64,000 nt of DNA from Tessaracoccus sp. OH4464_COT-324 (GCF_003932855.1 NZ_RQYZ01000017.1:1-64000), one strand, 5' to 3'. Shown: positions 49,684-59,551, counted from the first letter of the stretch. Made by a program: numbers and translations. The notes: a model not told the origin generated them from the letters alone.

Positions 49684-52458
49684 ATGAAACCTGCTGAACG
49701 TGATCCGAGTTTGCTGAGTACCGCGCAGGTATGCGCGGCTCACGGTCTTGATCCGAGCACGGGGCTCAGCGCCGACGAGGCACGGCGTCGGCTCAGCGAG
49801 CACGGCCCCAATGAGCTTCGGCAGAAGCCGCCGGTTCCGCTGTGGCGCAAGGTGTTGGCGCAGTTCCAGGACCCGCTGGTGTATCTGCTGTTTGCCGCGA
49901 TGGGCATTTCGCTCGCGGCCTGGCTCGCGGAGGGCACGTCGGGCGTACCGATCGACGTGGTGGTGATTGCGCTGATCGTGGTGGCCAATGCCGCGCTCGG
50001 GTTGGCGCAGGAGCGCAAGGCGGAGGGTGCCGTCGCCGCGCTGGCGAAGCTCACGGCGGCCACGTCGACGGTGGTGCGCGACGGCGCGCTGGTCACCGTT
50101 TCGGCGAGCGAACTGGTCCCGGGCGACCTGCTGGTGCTGGGCGAGGGCGACGCGGTGGGCGCGGATGCGCGTCTGTTGAGCGCCACTAGCTTGAAGGTGC
50201 AGGAGTCGTCGCTGACGGGCGAGTCGGAGGCCACCGCAAAGCAGACTGAGCCGCTGACGAGTCTGGTGGCGTTGGGCGACCGCAGCAACATGGTGTTCCG
50301 CGGCACCGCCGTTGTGCATGGGGTGGGTCGTGCGGTGGTGACCGCGACGGGCATGGGCACCCAGATGGGCGCGATCGCGGACATGCTGGACGCCTCGGAG
50401 TCGGAACCGTCGCCGCTGGAACGGGAGATTGCGGGCGTGTCGAAGGCGCTCGGGCTGCTGGTGCTGGGGATTGCGGCGGTGGTGATGGCCACGCTGTGGC
50501 TGGTGAGCGACGTGCGCTCGTTCGAGGACGCCGTCGAGATTCTGCTGCTGGGGGTGAGCCTCGCCGTGGCGGCGGTGCCTGAGGGGCTGCCCGCGATTCT
50601 GTCGCTGGTGCTGGCGATCGGAGTGCAGGCGATGGCCAAGCGCAACGCGGTGATGAAGGATCTGCACTCCGTGGAGACGTTGGGTTCAGCGTCGGTGATC
50701 GCTTCGGATAAGACGGGTACCCTGACCCGCAACGAGATGATGCTCAGCCGGGTACTGACGGCATCGGGTGAGGTGCGCTTGACTGGATCGGGTTACGACC
50801 CGGCGGGTGGCCCGGCGGATCCGGTGGTTCCGGAGGCTCTTGCGGAGGCAGCGCTCGCCGTCGGTGGCGGGGCTATCGCGAATAATGCGCAGTTGTCGTT
50901 CGATGGCGGGTGGCGCGTCGAGGGCGACCCAACGGAGGCCGCGTTCCTGGTGGCGGCGCGGAAACTTGAGGGCGCGACCGAACTGGCGCAGGGGTTTGAG
51001 CGCGCGGCCGAGGTCCCGTTCTCGTCGGAGCGGAAGCTGATGAGCGTTGGCGGCCGCGACGGGCAGGGGCTGCGGCTGTACACTAAGGGCGCTCCCGACG
51101 TGTTGCTGGCTCACTGCGTTACCCGCCAGGTTGGCGCGGAGGTGCGGGCCCTGTCGGACGGGGATCGACAGGAGATTCTGGCCGGGGTGGAGCGGCTTTC
51201 CGGTTCGGGGTATCGGACGTTGGGCGTGGCTAGCCGTGAGTTGCCGCAGTTGGCCGAGGAGCTGGCCGAGGACGCTGAGGAGGGGCTCACTTTCCTGGGT
51301 GTGGTTGCGATTGTTGATCCGCCTCGGGCGGAGGCGGCTGAGGCGATCCGGGAGGCGCAGCGGGCCGAGATCCGCACGATGATGATCACCGGCGACCACC
51401 CGCGCACGGCGGCCCGGATTGGCGCGGACCTGGGCATCGTCGGGGCGGACGGGCGGGCGCTGACCGGGGTGGAGCTGGATGCGTTGTCGGAGGACGAGTT
51501 TCGTTTGGCGGTGCGGGAGGTGAGCATTTATGCCCGGGTTTCGCCCGCGCACAAGCTGAGCATTATTGACGCGCTGCAAGACGACGGGCTCATCGTCGCC
51601 ATGACGGGAGACGGGGTGAACGATGCGCCGGCGTTGAAGTCGGCCGATATCGGTATCGCCATGGGCATTACCGGCACGGAGGTGACGAAGGAGGCTGGGA
51701 AGATGATACTGGCCGACGATAACTACGCGACGATCGTTTCGGCGGTCAGGCAGGGGCGTGGCATCTTCGACAACATCAAGAAGTTCCTGCGTTTCCTATT
51801 GTCGTCGAACATGGGCGAAGTGACCACGGTCTTCTTCGGTGTGCTGCTGGCAGGGGTGCTGGGGCTGGCCGACGCCACTGGGGCGACGCTGGCGGTGCCG
51901 CTGCTGGCCACCCAGATTCTGTGGATCAATCTGGTGACGGATTCGGGTCCGGCGCTGGCGATGGGGGTTGATCCGGATGACGGTGACCTGATGGCGCGGC
52001 CGCCGCGCGACCCCAGAAAGGCGATCATCGATCGTCGGATGTGGTATCGGATCGGGTTCATCGGCGCTGTGATGGGCGCGGTTTCCCTGGTGGGCATCGA
52101 CCTGTTCCTGCCGGGTGGGCTGTTCACGCTGAACGATTCCTCGCTGGAGGTGGCGCGCACTGCGGGGTTCACGACGCTCGTTTTTGCTCAGCTGTTCAAC
52201 GCGCTCAACTCGCGCTCCGACGAGCGCTCGGCCTTCCGGGGGATGTTCGCCAACCGCTGGTTGTGGGCATCCATCTTGCTCGCGGTGGTGTTGCAGGTGG
52301 CTGTGGTGCACCTGCCGGTGCTGCAGACCGCGTTCGGCACGGCTTCGCTCAGCCCGGGGCAGTGGGCGGTGACGGCTGCGCTGGCTTCGGCGGTGTTGTG
52401 GGTCGAGGAGTTGGCGAAACTCGTTCGTGCTGCCCTGCGACGCCAGGCGCGCCGGTGA
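49684..52458 (+). CDS. P-type cation ATPase, P2 (calcium-type) family
   Basis: This 924-residue transporter has all P-type landmarks: actuator LTGESEATAK near residue 180, phosphorylated Asp342 in DKTGTLTRNEM, the nucleotide domain with KGAPDVLL, and the hinge MTGDGVNDAPALKSADIG near residue 640. An N-terminal cation-ATPase domain (residues 15-65) and PEGLPAILS in helix 4 place it with Ca2+/P2-type pumps rather than heavy-metal P1B pumps, which would have CPC. It probably exports Ca2+ or Mn2+. ATG 49684 starts the conserved domain; upstream codons of the frame lie in the intergenic region. Confidence 0.92.
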   Translation: MKPAERDPSLLSTAQVCAAHGLDPSTGLSADEARRRLSEHGPNELRQKPPVPLWRKVLAQFQDPLVYLLFAAMGISLAAWLAEGTSGVPIDVVVIALIVVANAALGLAQERKAEGAVAALAKLTAATSTVVRDGALVTVSASELVPGDLLVLGEGDAVGADARLLSATSLKVQESSLTGESEATAKQTEPLTSLVALGDRSNMVFRGTAVVHGVGRAVVTATGMGTQMGAIADMLDASESEPSPLEREIAGVSKALGLLVLGIAAVVMATLWLVSDVRSFEDAVEILLLGVSLAVAAVPEGLPAILSLVLAIGVQAMAKRNAVMKDLHSVETLGSASVIASDKTGTLTRNEMMLSRVLTASGEVRLTGSGYDPAGGPADPVVPEALAEAALAVGGGAIANNAQLSFDGGWRVEGDPTEAAFLVAARKLEGATELAQGFERAAEVPFSSERKLMSVGGRDGQGLRLYTKGAPDVLLAHCVTRQVGAEVRALSDGDRQEILAGVERLSGSGYRTLGVASRELPQLAEELAEDAEEGLTFLGVVAIVDPPRAEAAEAIREAQRAEIRTMMITGDHPRTAARIGADLGIVGADGRALTGVELDALSEDEFRLAVREVSIYARVSPAHKLSIIDALQDDGLIVAMTGDGVNDAPALKSADIGIAMGITGTEVTKEAGKMILADDNYATIVSAVRQGRGIFDNIKKFLRFLLSSNMGEVTTVFFGVLLAGVLGLADATGATLAVPLLATQILWINLVTDSGPALAMGVDPDDGDLMARPPRDPRKAIIDRRMWYRIGFIGAVMGAVSLVGIDLFLPGGLFTLNDSSLEVARTAGFTTLVFAQLFNALNSRSDERSAFRGMFANRWLWASILLAVVLQVAVVHLPVLQTAFGTASLSPGQWAVTAALASAVLWVEELAKLVRAALRRQARR

Positions 52459-52490
52459 TGGCTGGATCGGGCCTCTTGGCCAGTGGCCCT

Positions 52491-52519
52491 TTGGCTCATG
52501 AGTGAGTGCTCACTATCAT
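52491..52519 (+). promoter_or_regulatory. Promoter and TetR operator of the ABC exporter operon
   Basis: TTGGCT (52491-52496) and TATCAT (52514-52519) are separated by exactly 17 bases. Between them lies the dyad AGTGAG-TG-CTCACT (52501-52514), placed to block RNA polymerase. The TetR gene starts seven bases after the -10, so autorepression is likely. Confidence 0.7.
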
Positions 52520-52526
52520 TTCCGTC

Positions 52527-53108
52527 GTGATACGCGCAGCCCGAATGACCCGTGACGAGCGCCGAGCGGCAATCGTCGCGGCTGTCTTTCCCCTCATCCA
52601 GCGCCACGGCGCCCAGATAACCACACGGCAGATCGCGGAGGCGGCCGGAGTGGCCGAGGGAACCATCTTCCGGGCCTTCGACTCGCTGCAGGATGTTCTC
52701 GAGGCGGTAGCCCTCGACGTGCTCTCCCCCGGACGGCTCTCAGACTTTCTCGCGGAACGCCCCTTCACCGGGAGACTCCCCGACGACGTCGGGCTGGCCC
52801 TCGACCTCGTGGTCGAGTACTACGACCGCGTGAGCGCTGGGGCGGCCGTGGGTCATGCCCAGAACAGCGGGGAGCGCGCAGGCTGCGCTCTGGACCAGCT
52901 GGCCCACCGACACCATGAACTATTGGCCGCCCTCACCGACAGGTTCTCGATGCACGCCGACCAGCTGGCCACGTCGCCCGCACACTTCGCGCAGCTGGTC
53001 GCCACCCTGGCGATGGGTATGCGTCGCTACCCGAACTTCGACGTCGAGCCGCTGCCCAGGCAGTTGGCCGTCGCCACCATCCTCCACGGAGCTGGGAGAG
53101 CAGAATGA
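52527..53108 (+). CDS. TetR-family transcriptional regulator
   Basis: This 193-residue repressor has a TetR N-terminal domain (DERRAAIVAAVFPLIQRHG, then TTRQIAEAAGVAEGTIFRAF with the recognition helix) and a helical ligand domain. I chose GTG 52527 because it sits seven bases after the -10 box, implying a leaderless message; the GTG at 52506 would lie upstream of the transcript. It controls the exporter genes it overlaps, and the ligand is probably a substrate of that pump. Confidence 0.88.
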   Translation: MIRAARMTRDERRAAIVAAVFPLIQRHGAQITTRQIAEAAGVAEGTIFRAFDSLQDVLEAVALDVLSPGRLSDFLAERPFTGRLPDDVGLALDLVVEYYDRVSAGAAVGHAQNSGERAGCALDQLAHRHHELLAALTDRFSMHADQLATSPAHFAQLVATLAMGMRRYPNFDVEPLPRQLAVATILHGAGRAE

Positions 53109-54847
53109 TCAGGCACCTCGCGCGGTTGATCAACCGCTTCATCCGCCCCCAGTGGGGCTACTTGCTCGTCGTGCTGGTGCTGCAGACCATCGCCACTCTC
53201 ACCAGCCTGTACCTGCCCACGATGAACGCCCGGATCATCGACGAGGGCGTGGTCACCGGCGACACCGGCTACATCTGGGGCGCCGGAGCCCAGATGATCG
53301 GCCTGTCCGCTCTCCAGGTGCTCGCGCAGATCGGCGCGGTGTGGGCGGGCGCCAACGCCTCCGCACGGTTCGGGCGCGACGTTCGTGCCGCCCTGTTCGA
53401 CCGGGTGCTCACTTTCTCGTCGCAGGAGCTGAACAAGTTTGGTGCGCCCAGCCTCCTGACCCGAAACACCAACGACGTCACCCAGGTGCAAACCCTCGTC
53501 CACATGACCTGTGTGATGCTGATCTCCGCACCGATCACGATGGCCGGCGGCGTATTCCTGGCGATCAGCGAGGACTTCGGCCTGACCTGGCTGGTGCTCG
53601 CCGCTGTGACGCTGCTCGGGGCGGGGTTTGTCGCGCTGATCACTCGGATGGGGCCGCTGTTTCAACTGATGCAAGCCCGTATAGACAACCTGAACCGGGT
53701 GCTGCGCGAACAGATCACGGGCGTTCGGGTGGTGCGGGCCTTCGCCCGCGAGCAGCACGAGTCCAAGCGTTTCGACAACACCAACGCCGAGCTGACCGAC
53801 GTGACGCTGAAGGTCGGGCGACTGATGGTGTTCGTGTTCCCGTTTGTGGGTTTCGTGATGAACATCTCCACCGTGGCCGTCATGTGGTTCGGCGGACATC
53901 GACTGGAAGAGGGGCACCTGCAGATCGGTCAGTTGACCGCATTCATCTCTTACCTGATGCAGATCCTGATCGCGGTGATGATGGCCTCCATGCTGATGAT
54001 GATGGCCCCACGCGCCGCCGTGTGTGCCGACCGGATCATGGAGGTGCTGAACACGCGCTCTACCGTCGACGAGCCGCCCTCCCCCCGGCGCGTGCCTGCG
54101 GCGGGGGGCGTGGTGCGCTTCGACCAGGTCACGTTCGCCTACCCGGGGGCGGAGGCCCCGGTGCTGGACCGGGTTTCTTTCACAGCGCTGCCCGGCCAGA
54201 CCACTGCGATCGTCGGCTCCACCGGCTCAGGAAAGTCGACTCTGGTGAATCTCATCCCGCGCCTGTACGACGTCACCGGTGGTCGGCTGAGCATCGACGG
54301 CGTGGACGTGCGCGAACTCGCCCTCGACGACCTCTGGGGGCTTGTCGGTATCGTGCCTCAGCAGCCCTACCTGTTCTCGGGCACCGTGGCGAGCAATCTG
54401 CGCTACGGCAAGCCGGACGCCACCGTCGAGGAAATGTGGGCGGCGCTGGACATCGCCCAGGCGCGTGACTTCGTGTCCGCCAAGCCCGGTGGCCTTGAGG
54501 CCGAGATCTCGCAGTCGGGCACCAACGTCTCGGGCGGGCAGCGGCAGCGCCTGGCGATCGCCCGCGCCCTGGTGAAGCGGCCCAGCATCTACATCTTCGA
54601 CGATTCGTTCTCCGCACTCGATGTGGCCACCGACGCCCGGCTGCGCGCGGCGCTCGGTTCGGTCACTGAGGAGGCGACGGTCATTGTCGTGGCCCAGCGG
54701 GTGGCCACCATCCGCGAGGCGGACCAGATCGTCGTTCTTGACGACGGGCGAGTGGTTGGTTGCGGCACGCACGACGAGCTGCTCGCCTCCAACGCCACCT
54801 ATCAGGAAATCGTCGAGTCGCAGCGCAGCGTGGAGGAGGCAGCATGA
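53105..54847 (+). CDS. ABC exporter half-transporter 1
   Basis: This 580-residue protein fuses a six-helix exporter membrane domain (residues 1-310) to an ATPase (about 335-575). It has Walker A GSTGSGKST near residue 377, Q-loop VPQQPYLF, signature NVSGGQRQRLAIARAL near residue 475 and H-loop VAQRVATI, where the usual His is replaced by Gln. Walker B reads IYIFDDSFSALD, with Asp replacing the catalytic Glu. These changes mark a degenerate nucleotide site, so this is the inactive-site half of a heterodimer with the next gene. Confidence 0.9.
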   Translation: MIRHLARLINRFIRPQWGYLLVVLVLQTIATLTSLYLPTMNARIIDEGVVTGDTGYIWGAGAQMIGLSALQVLAQIGAVWAGANASARFGRDVRAALFDRVLTFSSQELNKFGAPSLLTRNTNDVTQVQTLVHMTCVMLISAPITMAGGVFLAISEDFGLTWLVLAAVTLLGAGFVALITRMGPLFQLMQARIDNLNRVLREQITGVRVVRAFAREQHESKRFDNTNAELTDVTLKVGRLMVFVFPFVGFVMNISTVAVMWFGGHRLEEGHLQIGQLTAFISYLMQILIAVMMASMLMMMAPRAAVCADRIMEVLNTRSTVDEPPSPRRVPAAGGVVRFDQVTFAYPGAEAPVLDRVSFTALPGQTTAIVGSTGSGKSTLVNLIPRLYDVTGGRLSIDGVDVRELALDDLWGLVGIVPQQPYLFSGTVASNLRYGKPDATVEEMWAALDIAQARDFVSAKPGGLEAEISQSGTNVSGGQRQRLAIARALVKRPSIYIFDDSFSALDVATDARLRAALGSVTEEATVIVVAQRVATIREADQIVVLDDGRVVGCGTHDELLASNATYQEIVESQRSVEEAA

Positions 54848-56802
54848 GCGAGAAGGTGGTCGCGAACGAGCGCCCCAAGCACGCCCAGCATATGGGCCGT
54901 GGCCCGGGTTTCCGCCCGATCGGGGGTGGGACGGGCGAGAAGGCCGCTAACTTCCGGGTCAGCGGGAGGAGGTTGCTGCGCCAGATGCGCTCGGAGCGGT
55001 TCACCGTGGCGCTTTCGGTGCTGCTGTGCGCTGTGGGAGTGACGTTGAACGTCCTTGGTCCGAAGGTGTTGGGTGCCGCCACCGACAAACTGCTGGCCGG
55101 CGCCGTCGGCGGCCGGATGCCCGCCGGGGCCACACGCGAGGACGTGATTGCGCAGGCCGCTCAGGAGAGCCCGCGGCTGGCCGACATGCTGCGCAGCCTG
55201 GATTTCGTGCCCGGTCAGGGCATCGATTTCGCGGCCATCGGTGCCATCCTGCTAGTGGTGTTGGCGCTGTACGTCGTCTCCGGCGTGCTGATGGTGACTC
55301 AGGGCTGGCTGCTGAACGGGGCGATTCAGCGCACGATCTACCGGATGCGCTCACAGGTGGAGGCCAAGGTCGGGCGGCTGCCGCTTTCGTACTTTGACCG
55401 CCAGCCGCGCGGCGAACTGTTGAGCCGGGTGACGAACGACATCGACAACGTGTCGCAGACGCTGCAGCAGACCCTTACCCAGCTGCTCACCTCCGTGCTA
55501 ATCCTGGTGGGCGTGCTCAGCATGATGTTCTGGATTTCGCCCGTGCTGGCGCTGGTGTCGCTGCTCAGCGTGCCGCTGGGAATGCTGGTCGTCGGGCTGA
55601 TCGGCAAGCGGGCGCAGCGGCTGTTCAAGCGCAACTGGGCGGCCACGGGCGAGCTGAACGCCCACATCGAAGAGGCTTTCACGGGGCATTCCCTAGTGAA
55701 GGTTTTTGGCCGTCGCCGGGAGGTGGCCGAGGAGTTTGCGAATCGCAATGAGAGCCTGATGAAGGCGGGATTCGGGGCGCAATTCCTCTCCGGATTGATC
55801 ATGCCCATCATGTTCTTCGTGGGCAACCTGAACTACGTCGTCATCGCGGTTATCGGCGGGCTGCGGGTGGCGAGCGGCACGATGTCCATCGGCGACGTGC
55901 AGGCATTCATCCAGTACTCGCGTCAGTTCACGCAGCCACTCACCCAGGTGGCCTCGATGGCCAACCTGTTGCAGTCCGGGGTGGCGTCAGCCGAGCGAGT
56001 GTTCGAGGTCTTGGACGCCGACGAGCTGTCCGAGGAGCCCGACGGCCAGTTGCCGCAGCAGGTGGCGGGGGCGGTGCGCTTCGAGCACGTCAACTTCTCC
56101 TACTCGCCGGAGGTGGAGTTGATCCGGGATCTCTCGCTCGCCGTGGATCCCGGGCAGACGGTGGCCATCGTCGGGCCGACGGGTGCCGGGAAGACGACGC
56201 TGGTCAACCTCCTGATGCGCTTCTACGAGCTTGACGGGGGGCGGATCACGCTAGACGGCGTGGACATCGCGAGCGTGCCCCGCGACGCGGTGCGCGCCCA
56301 GGTGGGCATGGTGCTGCAAGACGCATGGCTGTTCGGGGGCACGATTCGTGACAACATCGCCTACAGCCGACCGGGCGCAAGCGAGGAGGAGATCATTGCC
56401 GCGGCGCGCGCGACGTTCGTCGACCGATTCGTGCACTCCCTGCCCGACGGCTACGACACCGTGATCGATGAGGAGGGCTCCAATGTCTCGTCGGGTGAGA
56501 AGCAGCTGATCACCATCGCGCGCGCTTTCCTCAAGGATCCGGCGCTGCTGATCCTCGACGAGGCCACGAGTTCGGTGGACACCCGCACCGAGCTGCTGCT
56601 GCAGCAGGCGATGGGTCGGCTGCGTCACGGTCGTACATCCTTCGTGATCGCGCACCGCCTGTCCACCATCCGCGACGCCGACCTGATCCTCGTCATGGAA
56701 GCCGGCCGCATCGTCGAGCAGGGCAGTCACGAGGCCCTGCTCGCCAGGCGGGGCCGCTACCACGAGCTGCACCACGCCGCGCAGCTCGGCGCCGACGGGT
56801 AA
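54844..56802 (+). CDS. ABC exporter half-transporter 2
   Basis: This 652-residue partner has a cytoplasmic N-terminal tail of about 55 residues, six membrane helices, and an ATPase with Walker A GPTGAGKTT near residue 445, signature NVSSGEKQLITIARAF near residue 550, intact Walker B LLILDEATSSVD and H-loop IAHRLSTI. An insertion after helix 1 (about residues 85-125) forms an extra loop. It carries the consensus catalytic residues missing in half 1. ATG 54844 overlaps the previous stop as ATGA. The pair probably exports a drug or lipid under TetR control. Confidence 0.9.
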   Translation: MSEKVVANERPKHAQHMGRGPGFRPIGGGTGEKAANFRVSGRRLLRQMRSERFTVALSVLLCAVGVTLNVLGPKVLGAATDKLLAGAVGGRMPAGATREDVIAQAAQESPRLADMLRSLDFVPGQGIDFAAIGAILLVVLALYVVSGVLMVTQGWLLNGAIQRTIYRMRSQVEAKVGRLPLSYFDRQPRGELLSRVTNDIDNVSQTLQQTLTQLLTSVLILVGVLSMMFWISPVLALVSLLSVPLGMLVVGLIGKRAQRLFKRNWAATGELNAHIEEAFTGHSLVKVFGRRREVAEEFANRNESLMKAGFGAQFLSGLIMPIMFFVGNLNYVVIAVIGGLRVASGTMSIGDVQAFIQYSRQFTQPLTQVASMANLLQSGVASAERVFEVLDADELSEEPDGQLPQQVAGAVRFEHVNFSYSPEVELIRDLSLAVDPGQTVAIVGPTGAGKTTLVNLLMRFYELDGGRITLDGVDIASVPRDAVRAQVGMVLQDAWLFGGTIRDNIAYSRPGASEEEIIAAARATFVDRFVHSLPDGYDTVIDEEGSNVSSGEKQLITIARAFLKDPALLILDEATSSVDTRTELLLQQAMGRLRHGRTSFVIAHRLSTIRDADLILVMEAGRIVEQGSHEALLARRGRYHELHHAAQLGADG

Positions 56803-57082
56803 CCCTGCTGGGCGCTGAGCTGGCCTCACCCTGACGACCCGCTGCTTTCCTCGCGAGGCCGGCGCGACTTTGTAGCGCATCCGCCGCGCTTTCGTTGTCG
56901 GCAGATCGGAAAAACTCGTGTCGCTGCCAATCATTGAAATTGCGCATTCGCAGCAAATGCGCTGAGAACCGAAGTGCCACCACTCGGCCACACGCAACAA
57001 TTGGTTCTGTGCGCGGGGCTTACTCTCCGAACGGTCGGAGGACAGGCCCGAGCCGGAGCCAACAAGGATCGAGGCGCAGTAC
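56803..57082. other. Intergenic region upstream of the TPR-CHAT operon
   Basis: These 280 bases hold no gene. Two hairpins stand out: GCGCATT and AATGCGC (56942-56948, 56956-56962) with a 7-nt loop, and CTCCGA-ACGG-TCGGAG at 57025-57040, about 40 bases before the CHAT gene. Either may be an operator or a leader hairpin. No clear -10/-35 pair was found. Confidence 0.5.
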
Positions 57083-59551
57083 ATGAGTTCGTCAGACGAG
57101 TTTTCTCGCCGCATTTGGCGGGCGTGGCGGGAGTTCGACGTCAACCGCCCGGTCCCGTTGAGCAATCCGGCGCTGGATCCGGGGCGCCCGGTGGTGCTGC
57201 GCGCCCGGCATCACATTCTCCGACACCCCAGCGACGGACAGGAGCAAAGGTGGTTCCGCACGCCGTGGGAAATCTGGCAGCACGAGATAAAACTGGTGGA
57301 GAACGGCGAGTCCGCTATTCGCGCGGGCGACTTGCTGGCGGCACGGACCTCGTTCGAGGAGCTCCGGTCCCTGGCCGATGACGAGTCCGCCCACCCGATG
57401 CGCAAGGTGGAGGCGCTCATCGGCTTGGGCGACGTGCTTCGCACCGAGGGAAACGGCGGGGATGCCAGGCAAAAGTATCTGGAGGCGGTCTCGCTGTCCG
57501 ACCGGCATGGGCTCCCTTTCGGGCGCGTCAGGGCGCTGACCCCGTTGCTCCATTTGGAGGGGCGCTCGCTGGCCGCGAAGGAGATTCTTGAGCGAGCGAG
57601 CGTGGCCGCCGAATCTGCGGCGGCGCTGGGCGACACCGTCTACCTGGCCAACATGGAGATGATTCAGGCCGAAGCGCTGGTGCTGCTCAACGAATACGAC
57701 ACGGCCCTGGTCGCGGCAAAATCGGCTGAGCAGTACTTCGACGGGAATCCCGTGGGGCTGGTCGGCCTTTACATCAGGCTCTCGGATCTGTTTCGGATGC
57801 GGGAGCAGCAGGGCCCGCTCCGCGATTCCCTACAGCGCCTTTTCGCCATGTTGAAGAACATCTCATTGCCCCGCGAACAGGTTGAAGCGCACGACCTGAA
57901 AGCGGCTTGGCATCTGATGCGCGGGGAGTTGGAGGAGGCCGAGGCCACGGCAAACACGGCAGAGACTCTGGCGAAGCAAGTGAATTACAAGGAGGGCTTG
58001 AACAACGCCCGGATAACTCTGGCCCAGATCGCGCGAAAGATCGAAGATCGTCAGAAATCAGTTGAATGGCGCACGCAAGTCATCGCCAGCTTCCGCGAAT
58101 CCGAGTACCAAAAAGCCCAGCTGGCCTACGCGCTGATTGAGCGCGCAGAGCTATTCATTGACCTCGGAGAGCCCGACCAGGCGGAAGCCGACGTGGTCGA
58201 AGGAATCACCGCGCTCGAAAGCCTCCGCTGCGAGCAAACCCGCCCCGAGTCACAGGCGGAGTACCGCATACGCTTCGCGCAGGTTTACCGTCGTTCGCTG
58301 GAGGCCTCCTGCCGCATGGAGAATTCCCCTCTGTTCGCCATGGCCTTCGAGGGGATGTGGGGTAGGCGTCTCGCGGGCTTGTTGGATGAGCCCAAGCATC
58401 TATCGGAGGCGATGCTTGAGGCTCAACTGCTCGCGCAATTCCAGCTCGCCGACGACGCTCCGCCCGAAGCGGGCGGCCCCCGAGCAAGGCGCCTGCTAGG
58501 AAGCGGAAGCGCGGCCGGCGGAAGCCACCTGTCCGAGGAGGTTGTGCGGCGCTCTGCCGCCGACGTCGCGGCCCTGTCCCGGCCCTACGATTTCCGCTCC
58601 GCGGGCGAGCACCTCGCCGACATCCCGCACGGGACGGCGGCGTTCCTGATTGCTCCTCTACCTGAACGGCGGGGCAAGTTCGCCTGTTTGGTGATTGATC
58701 ACCTCGGCACCGCCACCTGCTCAATCTTCGAAGTGCCCGAGGAGACTGCGGCAGGCATAGACGCCCTGAACCGCGACGGCTCCGCCTGCACGCACCGGCT
58801 GCTCGACTGGTTGAGCCACCTGATTCCGGAGGGCGTGCGCCGACTGCCCGAAAACGTCCCGCTGCTGGTGGTGCCGCTGGAGGAGTTGTGGGCCATTCCC
58901 TGGCCCGCCATCCCCATGCCCGACGGCGGTGGGCAATACCTCGGGCAGCGCCACCCGGTGCGGATGTGCCCTTCGCTCGCGGTTGCGGCCGCGGCCAGGC
59001 GACGAACGATCCCCGAGCAGCGCACGGTGATCTCGTGGCTGAGCCCCGACGTGGATCCGGGCTTCTGGGAGCGCGAGGAGCCCGCCAGGTGCGCCTCGGC
59101 CCAGGACATGCACTCAGTCATCTGCCACGGCTCGCCCACCCAGGATGCGCTTGTTGTTGCGCACGCCATTCAGGCCCGGGAGCTGGCCCACGTCGTCGCA
59201 CTCGCGCCAGACGTGGGCCTGTTTCCGCTGGAGGTCATGAGCGCAGACCCGCCCGGCAGGGTCGCCCTGCTCACCTGCTGGAGCGCGCACGTTCCCGGGG
59301 AATCGCCCGGCGATCCGCTGACTGTTGCCACGGTTCTGCTGGCGCGTGGGGCGGCGACTGTGCTGGCCACTTCCGCGGAATTGGCGAACGAGCCGCTGAG
59401 CGGGTTCTTCACCTATAACATCGTCTGCAACGAGCGGGAAACGGACTGGAGCCGGGCACAGCAGCAAACGATGGCGCAGTTGGCAGGCGCCGAACCCTTT
59501 CAGCAGAAGCTTTCCTGCTGGGTTCCCTTACGAGTATTGGGGGCATGGTGA
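57083..59551 (+). CDS. TPR-CHAT (caspase-like peptidase) protein
   Basis: The 822-residue product has a basic N-terminus, TPR-like helical repeats over about residues 65-400 (for example EIKLVENGESAIRAGDLLAA, EYDTALVAAKSAEQYF), and a C-terminal CHAT domain (about 560-822). CHAT peptidases use a His-Cys dyad and are often conflict or death effectors. Cys732 in VALLTCWSAHVPGES fits the catalytic Cys block. The expected HG histidine is not clean: ELAHVVALAPDVG has His703 but PDVG where HG normally follows, while CHG (His682) lies earlier. The domain may be atypical or inactive. A GAGG ribosome site precedes ATG 57083. The gene overlaps the next one; the set looks like a three-gene module. Confidence 0.75.
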   Translation: MSSSDEFSRRIWRAWREFDVNRPVPLSNPALDPGRPVVLRARHHILRHPSDGQEQRWFRTPWEIWQHEIKLVENGESAIRAGDLLAARTSFEELRSLADDESAHPMRKVEALIGLGDVLRTEGNGGDARQKYLEAVSLSDRHGLPFGRVRALTPLLHLEGRSLAAKEILERASVAAESAAALGDTVYLANMEMIQAEALVLLNEYDTALVAAKSAEQYFDGNPVGLVGLYIRLSDLFRMREQQGPLRDSLQRLFAMLKNISLPREQVEAHDLKAAWHLMRGELEEAEATANTAETLAKQVNYKEGLNNARITLAQIARKIEDRQKSVEWRTQVIASFRESEYQKAQLAYALIERAELFIDLGEPDQAEADVVEGITALESLRCEQTRPESQAEYRIRFAQVYRRSLEASCRMENSPLFAMAFEGMWGRRLAGLLDEPKHLSEAMLEAQLLAQFQLADDAPPEAGGPRARRLLGSGSAAGGSHLSEEVVRRSAADVAALSRPYDFRSAGEHLADIPHGTAAFLIAPLPERRGKFACLVIDHLGTATCSIFEVPEETAAGIDALNRDGSACTHRLLDWLSHLIPEGVRRLPENVPLLVVPLEELWAIPWPAIPMPDGGGQYLGQRHPVRMCPSLAVAAAARRRTIPEQRTVISWLSPDVDPGFWEREEPARCASAQDMHSVICHGSPTQDALVVAHAIQARELAHVVALAPDVGLFPLEVMSADPPGRVALLTCWSAHVPGESPGDPLTVATVLLARGAATVLATSAELANEPLSGFFTYNIVCNERETDWSRAQQQTMAQLAGAEPFQQKLSCWVPLRVLGAW

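Noticed and set aside
52469-52489. GGGCC/GGCCC hairpin after the P-type ATPase as a terminator
   Set aside because: Five base pairs, an 11-nt loop and only a short T stretch; it also overlaps the TetR promoter region, so evidence is too weak.
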